This document shows positions 5,769-6,778 of a stretch of DNA of 6,778 nucleotides, piece by piece. Position numbers and translations under genes: made by a program. This DNA is from CAYPIE01 sp964410665. Its GTDB lineage: Bacteria > Planctomycetota > Planctomycetia > Gemmatales > Gemmataceae. Location: positions 1 through 6,778 of the forward strand of contig CAYPIE010000174.1 in the NCBI GenBank assembly GCA_964410665.1, read 5' to 3'. The notes beneath the pieces were generated by a model. The model made no database searches. It had not been told where the DNA came from and saw only the letters and a list, made by a program, of their open reading frames with translations. Numbering within the stretch: the stretch's first letter is position 1; the number at the start of each line of letters is the position of its first letter.

Positions 5769-6778
5769 TTACGGGATGGCTGGGATCAGCGGTACTTCCT
5801 GACCGGCTGCTGCCGACAACAGGATCGACACATCGGTCACCGTCACCGAACCATCCCCATTGATGTCACCCACCAAACGGGGATCTACCAATGCCACACC
5901 CGCAAAACCGGCATCGGTGCCACCGGCCACTTGCAGGGTCTCAGTCACGTCGGTCACGTTGATCGAACCGTTATTGTCCACATCACCGAAGTACGCACCG
6001 CTATGCACCGCCGAATCACCGACCGCAGCGATCGCGCCCGCATTGAGGCTCACGCCAGTCAGCGTCAGCACCTGGGTGGCACTCGATGCAGCGTCCCCAG
6101 GCACGCTCGCGGTCAGGTTGACGATCGACAGGTCGGTCCCGCTCAACGCACTCGGGCTGCTGAACGTGATCACCGCCACGCCTTCGGTACCCAAGTCCAC
6201 ATCCACGGTCGACCCCGCCGGAATCCCTTCGGCCAGCTCGGCACCGGTAATCGTCAACAACGATGGATCGTAGTTGATCGACACCGCCACGCTCGTCACA
6301 CCCGTCGCATCACTCAGGGTCAACGGCACCCCGGCCGCGGTGTTCGGAACCTGCACATTCTGACCCGCACCACGGGCGAAGTCCGGAAGGCTTACCACCA
6401 CCCCCGCCGGAGCACTTACCGTGAACATTTCCACGTAGTCGCCGCCGGGAGTACCGCTTCCGTTGCCGTCGAGCAGCTCACCGTCGATGTCCTTGAACGC
6501 ATCGTCGGCACTGCGCAAGGTCAGTGTGTAGTCCCCCGCCGCCAGCGGACCACCGGTCGCCACAAACTCAAAGCTTGTGCCATCGGCGCTCACTACCAGC
6601 GATCCCGCCACGTCGCCGTCGGGGCCGGTCAGCACCAGATCCGGATCACCCAGGGCACCATCTTCGTAAAGGTTCAGCACCGATACGTCGGCCGCCTTGG
6701 TCAGCGCAAATGCCACCCCGCTGGTCGTCGGAGTCGTGCTTTCCACCGCGAAAACGGTCGGGGCTTCGTCGATGAACG
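5769..6778 (-). CDS. C-terminal part of a giant modular protein: Ig-like, cohesin-like and dockerin domains (5' end outside window)
   Basis: The frame is open from the right edge (first whole codon 6774-6776) to a TAA at 5771-5769. A GTG at 6746-6744 is an internal valine, not a start, because the identical DNA at the left edge continues upstream as open frame. In composite numbering this piece covers about residues 1596-1930. It has an Ig-like module to about 1715 with the motifs LNLY and LLDGNGSG. A cohesin-like beta-sandwich follows (about 1721-1855, with the cohesin-type stretch INYDPSLLTITG). A type I dockerin (about 1857-1922) has two calcium-loop repeats, DVDNNGSINVTD (1860-1871) and DINGDGSVTVTD (1899-1910). 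The chain ends in PLIPAIP, with no PEP-CTERM, LPXTG or membrane anchor. Dockerins bind cohesins, which suggests assembly with itself or with other surface proteins (inference). It is either the end of the same gene that starts at 5081 or of a neighbouring paralogue. Confidence 0.95.
   Translation of the reverse strand, partial: FIDEAPTVFAVESTTPTTSGVAFALTKAADVSVLNLYEDGALGDPDLVLTGPDGDVAGSLVVSADGTSFEFVATGGPLAAGDYTLTLRSADDAFKDIDGELLDGNGSGTPGGDYVEMFTVSAPAGVVVSLPDFARGAGQNVQVPNTAAGVPLTLSDATGVTSVAVSINYDPSLLTITGAELAEGIPAGSTVDVDLGTEGVAVITFSSPSALSGTDLSIVNLTASVPGDAASSATQVLTLTGVSLNAGAIAAVGDSAVHSGAYFGDVDNNGSINVTDVTETLQVAGGTDAGFAGVALVDPRLVGDINGDGSVTVTDVSILLSAAAGQEVPLIPAIP
5796..5993 (-). other. Type I dockerin domain with two calcium-binding loops
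   Basis: This region encodes composite residues about 1857-1922, close to the C-terminus. The two EF-hand-like loops DVDNNGSINVTD and DINGDGSVTVTD each carry acidic or amide ligands at positions 1, 3, 5 and 12. They are followed by ETLQVAGG and SILLSAAAG helices. The repeat spacing is 39 residues. In planctomycetes such dockerins are common outside cellulosomes. The two loops are intact, so calcium binding is expected. Confidence 0.85.
5997..6401 (-). other. Cohesin-like domain
   Basis: This region encodes composite residues about 1721-1855, immediately before the dockerin. It is a beta-rich stretch with SVAVSINYDPSLLTITG, then AVITFSSPSALSG and DLSIVNLTASVPGDA. These resemble the strand with YDP followed by VL and the closing strands of cohesin-fold domains. 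A related beta-sandwich without dockerin-binding ability is possible. Confidence 0.55.
6481..6778. repeat. 298-bp terminal direct repeat, right copy
   Basis: This is the exact second copy of bases 1-298. Because 6480 is divisible by three, and the ATG at 5081 is in frame with the TAA at 5769 across the junction, merging the copies gives one uninterrupted gene of 5793 nt (5081 + 712). No target-site duplication, terminal inverted repeat or transposase accompanies the repeat, so it does not look like a mobile-element end. Confidence 0.99.

Noticed and set aside
5769..5800. PEP-CTERM, LPXTG or membrane anchor at the C-terminus
   Set aside because: The chain ends QEVPLIPAIP shortly after the dockerin, with no hydrophobic helix or basic tail.
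6744..6746. GTG as start codon of a separate 325-aa dockerin protein
   Set aside because: The frame is open to the window edge, and the identical DNA at 1-298 shows coding sequence continuing upstream. This GTG is an internal valine.
1..6778. Plasmid, phage or insertion sequence suggested by the terminal repeats
   Set aside because: No replication, partition, integrase, transposase, capsid or mobilisation gene and no terminal inverted repeats are present. The repeats are inside a coding sequence.

Overview
The window holds one giant gene on the minus strand, seen in two pieces, plus one intergenic region. Its modular make-up points to a bacterium of the Planctomycetes: an N-terminal LEDR motif without an ordinary signal peptide, repeated Big_5 (bacterial Ig-like) and PA14-type modules, a DNRLRE-type module, a cohesin-like domain and a C-terminal two-loop dockerin. 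The coding DNA is GC-rich and the spacer is clearly more AT-rich. Genus cannot be fixed from this sequence.

Layout, read on the minus strand. The C-terminal part of a protein enters at the right edge and ends at a TAA at 5771-5769. Its 3' region has a perfect 11-bp hairpin (5717-5754) and then a strong intrinsic terminator (5604-5652). An AT-rich spacer without a convincing gene follows (about 5214-5600). Then come an inverted repeat, a weak promoter candidate, a good AGGAG ribosome binding site and an ATG at 5081-5079. From that ATG the frame is open without a stop to the left edge (1693 complete codons).

Bases 1-298 are identical to bases 6481-6778. If the window is closed on this overlap, it becomes a 6480-bp circle. 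The two gene pieces then join in frame into a single gene of 1931 codons (1930 aa plus stop), running from a planctomycete-type N-terminus to a dockerin C-terminus. Composite residue numbers below use this joined protein. The overlap may be a contig-end artefact of a circular assembly, a collapsed tandem array, or two real neighbouring paralogues sharing this segment; the sequence alone cannot decide. No replication, mobilisation, integrase or transposase gene is present, so a self-replicating plasmid is not supported.

Domain order in the joined protein: N-terminal LEDR region (1-30); Big_5 (33-122); aromatic beta-sandwich module ending in a WWAFDNV motif (155-352); Big_5 (383-483); PA14-like (about 510-628); linker; second beta-sandwich module ending in WFAIDN (715-890); Big_5 (913-1023); PA14-like (about 1060-1180); linker; PA14-like (about 1245-1368); DNRLRE-type module (about 1438-1596); Ig-like module (about 1600-1715); cohesin-like domain (about 1721-1855); dockerin (about 1857-1922). 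The likely role is a secreted or surface adhesin or scaffold-like protein that binds carbohydrate or other proteins. No catalytic domain was recognised.
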